A DNA stretch of 13,577 bases from Bordetella parapertussis. Lineage in GTDB: Bacteria > Pseudomonadota > Gammaproteobacteria > Burkholderiales > Burkholderiaceae_B. Both the position numbers and the translations under genes were made by a program. Positions 5,747-13,577 of the stretch are shown here, one piece after another. The notes beneath the pieces were generated by a model. It was not told the DNA's origin, made no database searches, and worked only from the letters and a program-made list of their open reading frames with translations. How positions within the stretch are numbered: the stretch's first letter is position 1; every line of letters starts with the position of its first letter. The stretch is from positions 1 to 13,577 of the forward strand of contig CALQNE010000068.1 in assembly GCA_943331855.1 (NCBI GenBank), in the 5' to 3' direction.

Positions 5747-7033
5747 ATGACTTCCGATAATCGCAACGCCAATATGGTACTGACTTCGAGTACGTTGGCC
5801 TTCACCATCTGCTTTGCGGTCTGGATGATGTTCGCCGTGATTGGCATCCCGATCAAGCAGCAGCTCGGGCTCAATGAAACTGAATTTGGCTTGCTCGCGG
5901 CGATGCCGGTACTGACCGGCTCATTAATTCGAGTACCCCTCGGCATCTGGACCGATCGCTTTGGCGGCCGCATCGTCTTTTTTTTGCTGATGCTCAGCAC
6001 CGTGCTTCCGATTTGGCTCCTTTCTTATGCCACAAAATACTGGCATTTTTTAACGATTGGTTGTTTTGTTGGCTTGGCCGGTGGTTCATTTTCAGTCGGT
6101 ACGCCGTACGTGGCACGCTGGTTTCCAAAAAATCGTCAGGGCCTTGCGATGGGCATCTTTGGAGCGGGAAACTCTGGCTCAGCGCTCACCAAATTCGTTG
6201 CACCCGCACTCATTGCATCAACTGCTGGCTCTTGGACGATCGTTCCAAAAGTGTATTCAGTCTCAATGTTGATCACTGCGTTGTTGTTTTGGTTTTTCTC
6301 ACGCACCAATCCAACACACAATATTTCTACGAACGCGACGTTTTCACAGCAGTTGCTCATGCTTAGAAACCCACGTGTATGGCGCTACTGCCAATACTAC
6401 TCGGTCGTCTTTGGTGGGTATGTCGCCTTGGCGCTTTGGATGACCAAGTATTACGTTGGCGAATACGGTTTCGATATACAAAAAGCCGCGCTGTTAGCTG
6501 CTGTATTTTCGCTACCTGGCGGCGTACTACGCGCCGTAGGTGGCTGGGTGTCAGATCGCTACGGCGCTTATCACACCACGTGGTGGGTGATGTGGGTCTG
6601 TTGGGTCGCCTTTTTTTTACTGAGCTATCCGCAAACTAACTTTACCGTCATCACCGTCAATGGACCTCGCGATTTCTTTATTGGCTTAACACCAACCGTG
6701 TTCACAACACTGCTCTTTATCGTCGGCATTGCCATGGCGATCGGCAAGGCCTCTGTTTTTAAATTTATTTCGGATGAGTTTCCAGAAAATATCGGTGCAG
6801 TCTCGGGCGTTGTCGGTCTTGCAGGTGGCTTGGGTGGCTTCGTTCTACCCATCTTATTTGGCGCGATGGTCGATTTGACCGGCGTTCGTTCATCGAGCTT
6901 CATGCTGCTTTATGGAACCGTCTGTGTCTCGCTGGTATGGATGCACTTTAGTTTTAGAAAAGAGAGGAGTGACACTGGGCGCTTGGCGCTCAGTACGAAC
7001 GAATCTATATCGACGCTTTCACCTCACGCATAG
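5747..7033 (+). CDS. narK1: Nitrate transporter NarK1-type (MFS, nitrate/nitrite porter family)
   Basis: This 428-residue inner-membrane protein of the major facilitator superfamily has about 12 hydrophobic segments. Both nitrate signatures of the NNP family are present: the glycine-rich GLAGGSFSVGTPYVARWFP stretch with following GAGNSG (about 109-145), and GVVGLAGGLGGF (about 354-365). The two substrate-binding arginines are seen as Arg62 in TM2 (SLIRVPLG) and Arg262 in TM8 (GVLRAVGGW). The cytoplasmic loop GIWTDRFGGR (66-75) is the MFS motif A. The features fit the NarK1 class, usually described as a nitrate/proton symporter important for starting nitrate uptake. The ATG at 5747 has AAGG 6 nt upstream. 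narK2 follows after 25 nt, so this is probably the first gene of narK1-narK2-narGH. The last 25 or so residues are a polar tail. The type I assignment comes from the pairing and pattern, not from a tree. Confidence 0.9.
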   Translation: MTSDNRNANMVLTSSTLAFTICFAVWMMFAVIGIPIKQQLGLNETEFGLLAAMPVLTGSLIRVPLGIWTDRFGGRIVFFLLMLSTVLPIWLLSYATKYWHFLTIGCFVGLAGGSFSVGTPYVARWFPKNRQGLAMGIFGAGNSGSALTKFVAPALIASTAGSWTIVPKVYSVSMLITALLFWFFSRTNPTHNISTNATFSQQLLMLRNPRVWRYCQYYSVVFGGYVALALWMTKYYVGEYGFDIQKAALLAAVFSLPGGVLRAVGGWVSDRYGAYHTTWWVMWVCWVAFFLLSYPQTNFTVITVNGPRDFFIGLTPTVFTTLLFIVGIAMAIGKASVFKFISDEFPENIGAVSGVVGLAGGLGGFVLPILFGAMVDLTGVRSSSFMLLYGTVCVSLVWMHFSFRKERSDTGRLALSTNESISTLSPHA

Positions 7034-7058
7034 ATCCGCACAGTCTTTGGAGTTCATC

Positions 7059-8444
7059 ATGTCTTCACGTTACGTTCTTACCCGCTGGGAACCCGAGCAA
7101 CCCGACTTCTGGAAGGCAGAAGGGCAACGAGTCGCCCAACGCAATCTTTGGATCTCGATCCCAGCGCTCATGTTGGCCTTTAGTGTCTGGATGCTTTGGT
7201 CGGTGGTGGTCGTCAATCTCAACAAAGCGGGCTTTCATTTCAGCAAAAATCAGATGTTTTGGTTGACGGCCCTACCTGCCTTATCAGGCGCCACACTACG
7301 GATCTTTTATTCTTTTTTAGTTCCCATCTTTGGTGGTCGCCGCTGGACCGCACTGTCGACGGCAAGCCTGCTGCTACCGGCCTTAGGAATGGGCTTTGCC
7401 CTGCAAGACACCAGTACGAGCTATCCAACCTTGTTAGTACTCGCCTTGTTATGCGGTCTGGGTGGTGGCAACTTTAGCTCTTCGATGGCAAATATCAGCT
7501 TCTTTTTTCCCAAAGCACAAAAGGGCTTGGCTACTGGCTTGAATGCAGGCATCGGTAATTTAGGGGTCTCAGTTGTGCAGTTTATAGTCCCCCTAGTCAT
7601 TTCAGTCGCGGCCTTCGGCGTGTTGGGCGGAGCTGGGCACGCATACACCACCAACGGAGTTTCGCAAACCGTTTGGCTGCAAAATGCGGGCTTTATCTGG
7701 GTGCCCTTTATCTTGATCGCCTCGTTGGCAGCTTGGTTTGGCATGAACGATATTGCTGATGCCAAGGCTTCGTTCGTTGATCAGGCGGTCATCTTTAAAC
7801 GTCAACATAACTGGTTAATGTGTTGGCTCTACCTTGGCACGTTTGGTTCCTTCATCGGATTTTCAGCGGGCTTGGCCTTACTGACGCAATCGCAGTTTCC
7901 AAATGTCAATCCAACTCAATATGCCTTTCTTGGCCCACTTGTTGGCGCCTTGGTTCGTCCGGCAGGAGGGTGGATTTCGGACAAAGTGGGCGGCGCCCGC
8001 GTGACGCTCTGGACCTTCATCGGCATGATCGCGGCCGTCATCGGTGTGATGTACTTTTTGCCAAGTCAAGGAAATGCAGGCAACTTCAGTGGCTTTCTGG
8101 CTCTTTTTATCTTTTTGTTTGCCTTGACCGGGATCGGCAACGGTTCAACCTTTCGGATGATCCCGGTCATTTTTTTAACTGACAGACAGCAAAGTGCGCA
8201 ACCAGATGCGGCCGCTCAAAAACAAGCATCGATTGATGGCAGTAAAGAGGCTGCAGCCGTACTCGGTTTTTCAGGTGCAATTGGTGCCTATGGCGGATTC
8301 TTTATTCCAAAAAGTTTTGGCACATCCATCGACCTCACCGGCACCCCCCATGCGGCTCTATGGTGTTTTGTCGTGTTTTATTTCAGTTGCGTGGTCGTCA
8401 CCTGGTTTTGGTATGCACGCCGTAATGCGCCCATGCCCTGCTAA
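7059..8444 (+). CDS. narK2: Nitrate/nitrite transporter NarK2-type (MFS)
   Basis: This is a 461-residue MFS transporter of the same family, closer in pattern to E. coli NarK (463 aa) and the NarK2 class, generally regarded as nitrate/nitrite antiporters that expel nitrite made by NarG. It has a long cytoplasmic N-terminus (about 1-30, rich in charged residues). Arg81 in TM2 (ATLRIFYS) and Arg300 in TM8 (ALVRPAGGW) match the anion-binding pair. The nitrate signatures lie at about 133-168 (GLGGGNFSSSMANISFFFP) and 403-418 (GFSGAIGAYGGF). A polar loop at about 375-398 precedes the last two membrane segments. The ATG at 7059 has GGAG at 7049-7052; an open frame runs further upstream into narK1, but the family length and ribosome site favour 7059. 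narG starts 52 nt downstream. Confidence 0.91.
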   Translation: MSSRYVLTRWEPEQPDFWKAEGQRVAQRNLWISIPALMLAFSVWMLWSVVVVNLNKAGFHFSKNQMFWLTALPALSGATLRIFYSFLVPIFGGRRWTALSTASLLLPALGMGFALQDTSTSYPTLLVLALLCGLGGGNFSSSMANISFFFPKAQKGLATGLNAGIGNLGVSVVQFIVPLVISVAAFGVLGGAGHAYTTNGVSQTVWLQNAGFIWVPFILIASLAAWFGMNDIADAKASFVDQAVIFKRQHNWLMCWLYLGTFGSFIGFSAGLALLTQSQFPNVNPTQYAFLGPLVGALVRPAGGWISDKVGGARVTLWTFIGMIAAVIGVMYFLPSQGNAGNFSGFLALFIFLFALTGIGNGSTFRMIPVIFLTDRQQSAQPDAAAQKQASIDGSKEAAAVLGFSGAIGAYGGFFIPKSFGTSIDLTGTPHAALWCFVVFYFSCVVVTWFWYARRNAPMPC

Positions 8445-8496
8445 TGCGATACACCTTATCCATCAAACATGATCATTGCACTACTGGAGTTCAGTC

Positions 8497-11400
8497 ATGA
8501 GTCATTTTTTAGATCGCTTAAATTTTCTTTCACGCACCACGGATACCTTCTCGGATAAGCATGGTGCGGTGGTGCATGAAGACCGCAAATGGGAGAATAC
8601 CTACCGACAACGTTGGCAACACGACAAAATCGTACGTTCAACTCACGGGGTGAACTGCACCGGCTCTTGTTCCTGGAAAGTCTACGTCAAAAGCGGCTTG
8701 ATCACTTGGGAAACTCAGCAAACAGATTATCCGCGTACGCGTCCAGATCTGCCCAACCACGAGCCCCGAGGCTGCCCACGAGGCGCTTCGTACAGTTGGT
8801 ATGTATATTCAGCACAACGCGTCAAGCATCCCATGATGCGTGGTCGCTTAATGGAGATGTGGCGCGAAGCGCGGCTCACTATGGACCCAATCAGTGCCTG
8901 GGAACATATCAGTCAAAATCCTGAACGTGCGAAGCGCTATAAAAGTGTGCGCGGTTTGGGAGGCTTTGTACGTGCAGACTGGAACACGGTCACTGAAATG
9001 ATCGCTGCGGCCAACGCCTACACAATCAAAAAATTCGGCCCGGACCGCGTGATTGGATTTTCACCCATTCCGGCGATGTCGATGGTGTCATATGCTGCAG
9101 GATCACGCTACCTCAGCTTGATTGGCGGCGTCTGCCTGAGTTTTTACGACTGGTACTGTGATCTACCACCCGCGAGCCCCCAAGTTTGGGGCGAACAAAC
9201 TGATGTACCTGAATCCGCCGATTGGTATAACTCAACGTATCTGATGGTGTGGGGCTCAAACGTCCCACAAACACGTACGCCTGATGCCCATTTTTATACA
9301 GAGGTGCGCTACAAGGGCACAAAGACCGTCGCCGTTTCAAGCGATTACGGCGAGATGGTCAAGTTTGGCGATATCTGGCTGGCACCCAAACAAGGTACAG
9401 ATGCAGCGCTCGCGATGGCCATGGGCCATGTGATTCTCAAAGAGTTTCACTTAAGCGGAAAATCTGCATACTTTAGCGACTACGCAAAGCAGTACACCGA
9501 TATGCCGATGCTCGTCTTATTAAAAGAGCACGAAGGAAAGTGGGTTCCCGATCATTTTTTGCGCGCGTCACATCTTTCGCTCAATCATGGCGAAGCAAAC
9601 AACCCCGAGTGGAAGACCCTTTTGCTCGACGCGACTACTGGCGAACTTGTCGTGCCTAATGGTGCCATTGGTTTGCGTTGGGGTGAAGGCAAAGTCAACG
9701 ACGGCAAACAAGTTGGGCGTTGGAATCTTGAGAAAAAAGATGCGGCAAGCGGTCGTGATGTTGACGCGGCACTCACGCTTCTAGACCGTCACAATGAAGT
9801 CGTTGGCGTGGCGTTTCCATATTTCGGAGGCGAACATAACGAGCTGCTGGTGCGCAACGTACCTGTCAAAACACTGACACTTGCGGATGGCAGCCTTGCA
9901 AGGGTTGCGACGGTCTACGACTTGCAAATGGCGAACTACGGTATCGATCGTGGCTTGGGTGGCGGCAATGTCGCTTCAAGCTACGACCAAGATATCCCAT
10001 ACACCCCAGCCTGGCAACAAAAACACACTACCGTTAAACCTGAATTAGTCATACAGGTGGCGCGCGAGTTTGCACAAAATGCGCACGACACCGAAGGCAA
10101 GTCGATGGTCATCGTTGGTGCTGCACTGAACCACTGGTATCACATGGATATGACCTATCGCGGCATCATCAATTTATTGATGATGTGCGGGTGTGTTGGG
10201 AAAAGTGGTGGCGGCTGGGCGCATTATGTTGGACAAGAAAAATTGCGGCCTCAGTTTGGATGGGCCCCCTTGGCGTTTGCACTTGACTGGTCGCGCCCCC
10301 CTCGGCAAATGAATGGGACGAGCTTTTTTTATGCACACACCAGTCAATGGCGTCACGAAAAACTGCACGTCGATGAAATTTTGGCACCTACGGCTGATAC
10401 AAAACAATATGCTCAGATGAGCATGCTCGATTTAAACGCAAAATCAGAACGCATGGGTTGGTTACCCTCGGCACCGCAGCTAAAAATCAATCCGCTTGAG
10501 GTGGTGGCTGCCGCCGAAGCTGCCGGACAAGATCCCGTTGCCTATGCCACTGAGCAATTAAAAAACGGCACGTTGAACATGAGCTGTGATGAGCCCGACG
10601 CACCAGAGAATTTCCCCCGCAACATGTTTGTGTGGCGATCAAACATTTTGGGTTCAAGTGGCAAAGGACATGAGTATTTTCTAAAGTATCTACTGGGCAC
10701 CCAAAATGCCCTGTTTGCAGACGAAGCCGATGCCATCAAGCCTAGCGAAGTCAAGGCGCACACCGAAGCCGCAGAAGGGAAGCTGGATTTACTTGTTGTT
10801 CTTGATTTCAGAATGAGTACAACATGCCTCTATGGCGATATTGTCTTACCCACGGCAACCTGGTACGAAAAAGATGATCTGAATACCTCAGATATGCATC
10901 CGTTTATTCATCCACTTAGTGAGGCCGTGCAACCCTTATGGGAAAGCAAGACCGACTGGGAAATCTATAAACTACTCGCAAAAAAATTCAGCGAAATCGG
11001 TGGGCCGTATTTGGGAACCCGTAAAGATCTGGTGCTCACCCCTTTAATGCACGATACCCCTGGTGAGCTTGGCCAACCCTTTGAGCCGAAAGACTGGAAG
11101 CACGGCGAGTGCGATCTTATCCCAGGTAAAACAGCACCGAATATGACGGTGGTCGAACGAAACTACAACGATATTTATCATAAGTTCACGTCTGTGGGCC
11201 CATTGCTTGAAAAGCTTGGAAACGGTGGAAAAGGAATCAACTGGAACACCGAGCACGAGGTGCAAGAATTAAAAGCAATCAATAAAGCGGTGGTAAAAGA
11301 AGGCATCAGCAAAGGTCGCCCCCGTTTAGACACCGCGATTGATGCTGCCGAGATGATTTTGACCTTCGCGCCCGAAACCAATGGTCATGTATCGGTCAAG

Positions 11401-12228
11401 GCGTGGGAGGCCTTGTCAAAAATCACAGGTCGAGACCATAGTCATATGGCGCAAGGTCGCGAACACGACAAGATTCGGTTTCGCGATGTACAGGCACAGC
11501 CACGCAAGATTATTTCTGCGCCGACTTGGTCTGGCATTGAAAGCGAAGAGGTCAGCTACAACGCAGGCTATACCAATGTGCACGAATTGATACCGTGGCG
11601 TACTCTCACGGGTCGTCAGCAGTTTTATCAAGACCATCGCTGGATGCTTGATTTTGGCGAAGGCTCTTGCGTCTATAAACCTGCGATCGACACCAAAACC
11701 ATCAAACCGGTATTAGGCTTCAAACCCAATGGCGAAACGGAGTTAGTGCTGAACTGGCTCACTCCCCATCAAAAATGGGGAATTCATTCTACCTATTCAG
11801 ACAACCTACGCATGCTTACGCTTAGTCGCGGCGGCCCGCACGTTTGGATCTCAGAAAAAGAAGCCCGTAAAGCGGGCATCGTTGACAATGATTGGGTCGA
11901 AGTCTTTAACGTCAATGGCACCTTAACCGCACGTGTGGTGGTCAGCCAGCGCATCCCCGACGGCACCTGCCTGATGTACCACGCACAAGAAAAGAATATC
12001 AACACCCCTGGCGCACAAACGAGTGGGATGCGCGGTGGCATTCATAACTCAGTCACACGCACCGTGCTCAAGCCCACCCATATGATTGGCGGCTATGCCC
12101 AACAAGCCTGGGGCTTTAACTACTACGGCACGGTTGGCAGCAATCGCGATGAATTCGTGGTGCTTCGCAAAATGAACAAAATTGAGTGGCTAGAAGGGCC
12201 ACTCGTCGAGGTCAAGGATTCATTATGA
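8497..12228 (+). CDS. narG: Respiratory nitrate reductase, alpha (molybdenum) subunit NarG
   Basis: This 1243-residue catalytic subunit of the membrane-bound nitrate reductase (E. coli NarG is 1247) reduces nitrate to nitrite at a bis-molybdopterin guanine dinucleotide centre on the cytoplasmic side. The FS0 [4Fe-4S] ligands are seen as His50, Cys54, Cys58 and Cys93 (THGVNCTGSC, then RGCPRG). The molybdenum ligand Asp is in YDWYCDLPPASP (Asp222). No twin-arginine signal is present, as expected for the cytoplasm-facing form rather than the periplasmic archaeal-type enzyme. The start is ATG 8497 with GGAG at 8486-8489; an in-frame TTG at 8476 lacks a matching site. The stop overlaps narH by ATGA. 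Expression is probably from the narK1 promoter, though a promoter in the 52-nt gap before narG is not excluded. Identification is very secure. Confidence 0.98.
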   Translation: MSHFLDRLNFLSRTTDTFSDKHGAVVHEDRKWENTYRQRWQHDKIVRSTHGVNCTGSCSWKVYVKSGLITWETQQTDYPRTRPDLPNHEPRGCPRGASYSWYVYSAQRVKHPMMRGRLMEMWREARLTMDPISAWEHISQNPERAKRYKSVRGLGGFVRADWNTVTEMIAAANAYTIKKFGPDRVIGFSPIPAMSMVSYAAGSRYLSLIGGVCLSFYDWYCDLPPASPQVWGEQTDVPESADWYNSTYLMVWGSNVPQTRTPDAHFYTEVRYKGTKTVAVSSDYGEMVKFGDIWLAPKQGTDAALAMAMGHVILKEFHLSGKSAYFSDYAKQYTDMPMLVLLKEHEGKWVPDHFLRASHLSLNHGEANNPEWKTLLLDATTGELVVPNGAIGLRWGEGKVNDGKQVGRWNLEKKDAASGRDVDAALTLLDRHNEVVGVAFPYFGGEHNELLVRNVPVKTLTLADGSLARVATVYDLQMANYGIDRGLGGGNVASSYDQDIPYTPAWQQKHTTVKPELVIQVAREFAQNAHDTEGKSMVIVGAALNHWYHMDMTYRGIINLLMMCGCVGKSGGGWAHYVGQEKLRPQFGWAPLAFALDWSRPPRQMNGTSFFYAHTSQWRHEKLHVDEILAPTADTKQYAQMSMLDLNAKSERMGWLPSAPQLKINPLEVVAAAEAAGQDPVAYATEQLKNGTLNMSCDEPDAPENFPRNMFVWRSNILGSSGKGHEYFLKYLLGTQNALFADEADAIKPSEVKAHTEAAEGKLDLLVVLDFRMSTTCLYGDIVLPTATWYEKDDLNTSDMHPFIHPLSEAVQPLWESKTDWEIYKLLAKKFSEIGGPYLGTRKDLVLTPLMHDTPGELGQPFEPKDWKHGECDLIPGKTAPNMTVVERNYNDIYHKFTSVGPLLEKLGNGGKGINWNTEHEVQELKAINKAVVKEGISKGRPRLDTAIDAAEMILTFAPETNGHVSVKAWEALSKITGRDHSHMAQGREHDKIRFRDVQAQPRKIISAPTWSGIESEEVSYNAGYTNVHELIPWRTLTGRQQFYQDHRWMLDFGEGSCVYKPAIDTKTIKPVLGFKPNGETELVLNWLTPHQKWGIHSTYSDNLRMLTLSRGGPHVWISEKEARKAGIVDNDWVEVFNVNGTLTARVVVSQRIPDGTCLMYHAQEKNINTPGAQTSGMRGGIHNSVTRTVLKPTHMIGGYAQQAWGFNYYGTVGSNRDEFVVLRKMNKIEWLEGPLVEVKDSL

Positions 12229-13577
12229 AAGTTCGCGCACAAATCGGTATGGTGCTAAATCTAGACAAGTGCATTGGCTGCCATACCTGCTCAGTCACGT
12301 GCAAAAACGTATGGACCAGTCGCGATGGCGTTGAATACGCCTGGTTCAATAACGTTGAGACCAAACCTGGCATCGGTTACCCCAAAGAATGGGAGAACCA
12401 GGAGAAATGGCAAGGCGGCTGGATCCGCAACAAGGCGGGCAAGCTTGAGCCTCGCCAAGGTGGGCGCCTAAAGATTTTGACCAATATGTTTGCCAATCCA
12501 AACTTACCTGCGATTGACGACTACTACGAGCCGTTCACGTTTGATTACGAGCATTTACAAAACGCCCCCTTAAGCGAAACGCCGCCCACCGCGCGCCCCA
12601 TCTCTGTGCTGACTGGCAAAAAGATGGAGAAGATCGAGTGGGGTCCAAATTGGGAAGACGACCTAGGAGGCGAGTTTGCCTCGCGCAGTCGCGATGCCTT
12701 ATTTGAAGGCGTTCAAAAAGAAATGTATTCGACGTTTGAAAATACGTTCATGATGTATCTACCTCGGCTTTGCGAACACTGTCTCAACCCGACCTGTGTG
12801 GCGAGTTGCCCCTCAGGATCAATCTACAAGCGCGAAGAAGATGGAATCGTGCTGGTCGATCAGGATAAGTGCCGTGGCTGGCGAATGTGTATCTCGGGCT
12901 GCCCTTACAAAAAGATTTACTACAACTGGCAAAGCGGTAAAGCCGAGAAATGTACCTTCTGCTATCCACGCATTGAAGCTGGGCAACCGACGGTGTGTTC
13001 TGAAACCTGCGTGGGTCGCATCCGCTATCTAGGCGTGTTGTTGTATGACGCTGACAAGATCGGAGAGGCTGCAGCTACACCCGACGAGCAAGATCTGTAC
13101 CAAAGCCAACTCGATGTCTTTCTTGATCCGCATGACCCCGCGATCATTGCCGAAGCTCTCAAACAAGGCATCCCACAGGCCTGGGTGGATGCTGCAGCGG
13201 CCTCGCCTGTTTACAAGATGGCAGTCGAATGGAAAGTCGCTTTTCCATTACATCCCGAATATCGCACCCTGCCGATGGTTTGGTACGTACCGCCATTGTC
13301 GCCTATACAGGCTGCAGCGCAGGCAGGGCACATGGGCATGAACGGCATCATCCCCGATGTCAAAAGCCTTCGCATCCCTGTACGGTATTTAGCGAATCTC
13401 TTAACCGCGGGTAAAGAAGAGCCCATCGTACTGGCGCTTGAAAGGCTTTTGGCAATGCGTGCGTTTAAACGGGCAGAAACTGTTCATCAGCACGTCGATA
13501 CCGCCGTACTCGATCAGGTTGGGCTTGATGCCGCAACGGTCGAAGACATGTATCAAATTATGGCAATCGCCAATTAC
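12225..13577 (+). CDS. narH: Respiratory nitrate reductase, beta (iron-sulfur) subunit NarH, 3'-truncated by window
   Basis: The first 451 residues are visible, of about 510 normal for the family; the frame is still open at the last base. NarH passes electrons from the NarI hemes to NarG through four iron-sulfur clusters. All cluster ligands are present: Cys16, 19, 22, 26; Cys183, 186, 191, 195; Cys216, 222, 226; and Cys243, 246, 258, 262. In the third group a Trp (219, CRGWRMC) replaces one Cys, the normal mark of the [3Fe-4S] centre in NarH. The ATG overlaps the narG stop in an ATGA junction (12225-12228), indicating translational coupling and matched subunit supply. narJ and narI are expected just outside the window. 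The assignment is certain. Confidence 0.97.
   Translation, partial: MKVRAQIGMVLNLDKCIGCHTCSVTCKNVWTSRDGVEYAWFNNVETKPGIGYPKEWENQEKWQGGWIRNKAGKLEPRQGGRLKILTNMFANPNLPAIDDYYEPFTFDYEHLQNAPLSETPPTARPISVLTGKKMEKIEWGPNWEDDLGGEFASRSRDALFEGVQKEMYSTFENTFMMYLPRLCEHCLNPTCVASCPSGSIYKREEDGIVLVDQDKCRGWRMCISGCPYKKIYYNWQSGKAEKCTFCYPRIEAGQPTVCSETCVGRIRYLGVLLYDADKIGEAAATPDEQDLYQSQLDVFLDPHDPAIIAEALKQGIPQAWVDAAAASPVYKMAVEWKVAFPLHPEYRTLPMVWYVPPLSPIQAAAQAGHMGMNGIIPDVKSLRIPVRYLANLLTAGKEEPIVLALERLLAMRAFKRAETVHQHVDTAVLDQVGLDAATVEDMYQIMAIANY

Noticed and set aside
5635..6000. 121-residue minus-strand open frame over the narK1 start
   Set aside because: It is antisense to narK1, has no recognisable domain or ribosome site, and looks like a shadow of the real gene.
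6912..7058. Longer narK2 reading frame starting inside narK1
   Set aside because: It would add 49 residues unlike the family; ATG 7059 has a GGAG site and gives a normal NarK length.
7421..7765. 114-residue minus-strand open frame within narK2
   Set aside because: It is fully antisense to a well-supported transporter gene and has no independent coding signs.
7820..8182. 120-residue plus-strand open frame within narK2
   Set aside because: It is in an alternate frame over conserved NarK membrane segments and has no family resemblance.
8469..8476. ATGATCAT palindrome between narK2 and narG
   Set aside because: It is only 8 bp, does not extend, and is common by chance.
7048..8493. Identical 9-mer TGGAGTTCA before narK2 and narG
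   Set aside because: It is centred on the ribosome site; a shared Shine-Dalgarno context explains it without a special repeat.
8476..8496. TTG start for narG at 8476
   Set aside because: ATG 8497 has GGAG 7 nt upstream and gives an N-terminus that lines up with E. coli NarG cluster residues within one position.
12784..13341. Open frames overlapping narH on both strands
   Set aside because: narH is unmistakable here with all its cluster cysteines; the others are shadows that stand out only because narH has no stop inside the window.

Overview
The window carries an anaerobic-metabolism cluster, most likely from a denitrifying or nitrate-respiring betaproteobacterium (Burkholderiales-like). 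The assignment rests on the overall look of the NarG, NarX, paired NarK and class III ribonucleotide reductase proteins and on roughly balanced base composition judged by eye. No database search was possible, so the taxon is an inference. Coding density is very high. No tRNA, rRNA, CRISPR array, insertion sequence or phage gene was seen.

Layout from left to right. (1) Positions 1-2905, plus strand: an apparent operon for oxygen-independent deoxyribonucleotide synthesis. It holds the 3' part of nrdD, a separate 61-residue protein carrying the NrdD glycyl radical site, the radical-SAM activase nrdG, and a CRP/FNR-type regulator. The last three genes are tightly coupled. (2) Positions 2924-5520, minus strand: narX-narL, a nitrate/nitrite two-component system whose genes overlap by one base (TGATG). 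It converges on the regulator gene with only 18 bp between them. (3) Positions 5521-5746: the 226-bp divergent control region between narX and narK1, holding several inverted repeats. (4) Positions 5747 to the window end, plus strand: narK1, narK2, narG and narH. These are two nitrate/nitrite transporters followed by the first two subunits of the membrane-bound respiratory nitrate reductase. narH is cut by the window end, and narJ and narI would be expected beyond it.

How the genes work together. Nitrate is sensed outside the cytoplasmic membrane by NarX, which phosphorylates NarL. NarL, probably with an FNR/Dnr-type regulator, would control the narK1K2GH(JI) operon. NarK1 and NarK2 bring nitrate in and remove nitrite, and NarGHI reduces nitrate at a cytoplasm-facing molybdenum site using quinol electrons. 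NrdD/NrdG supplies dNTPs when oxygen is absent, so the same anaerobic state is served by both halves of the cluster.

I do not see an undescribed system. The most distinctive features are the split NrdD, with its glycyl radical domain in a separate gene in the same frame behind a single TAA, and the inverted-repeat-rich narX-narK1 control region, which lacks a good consensus FNR box.
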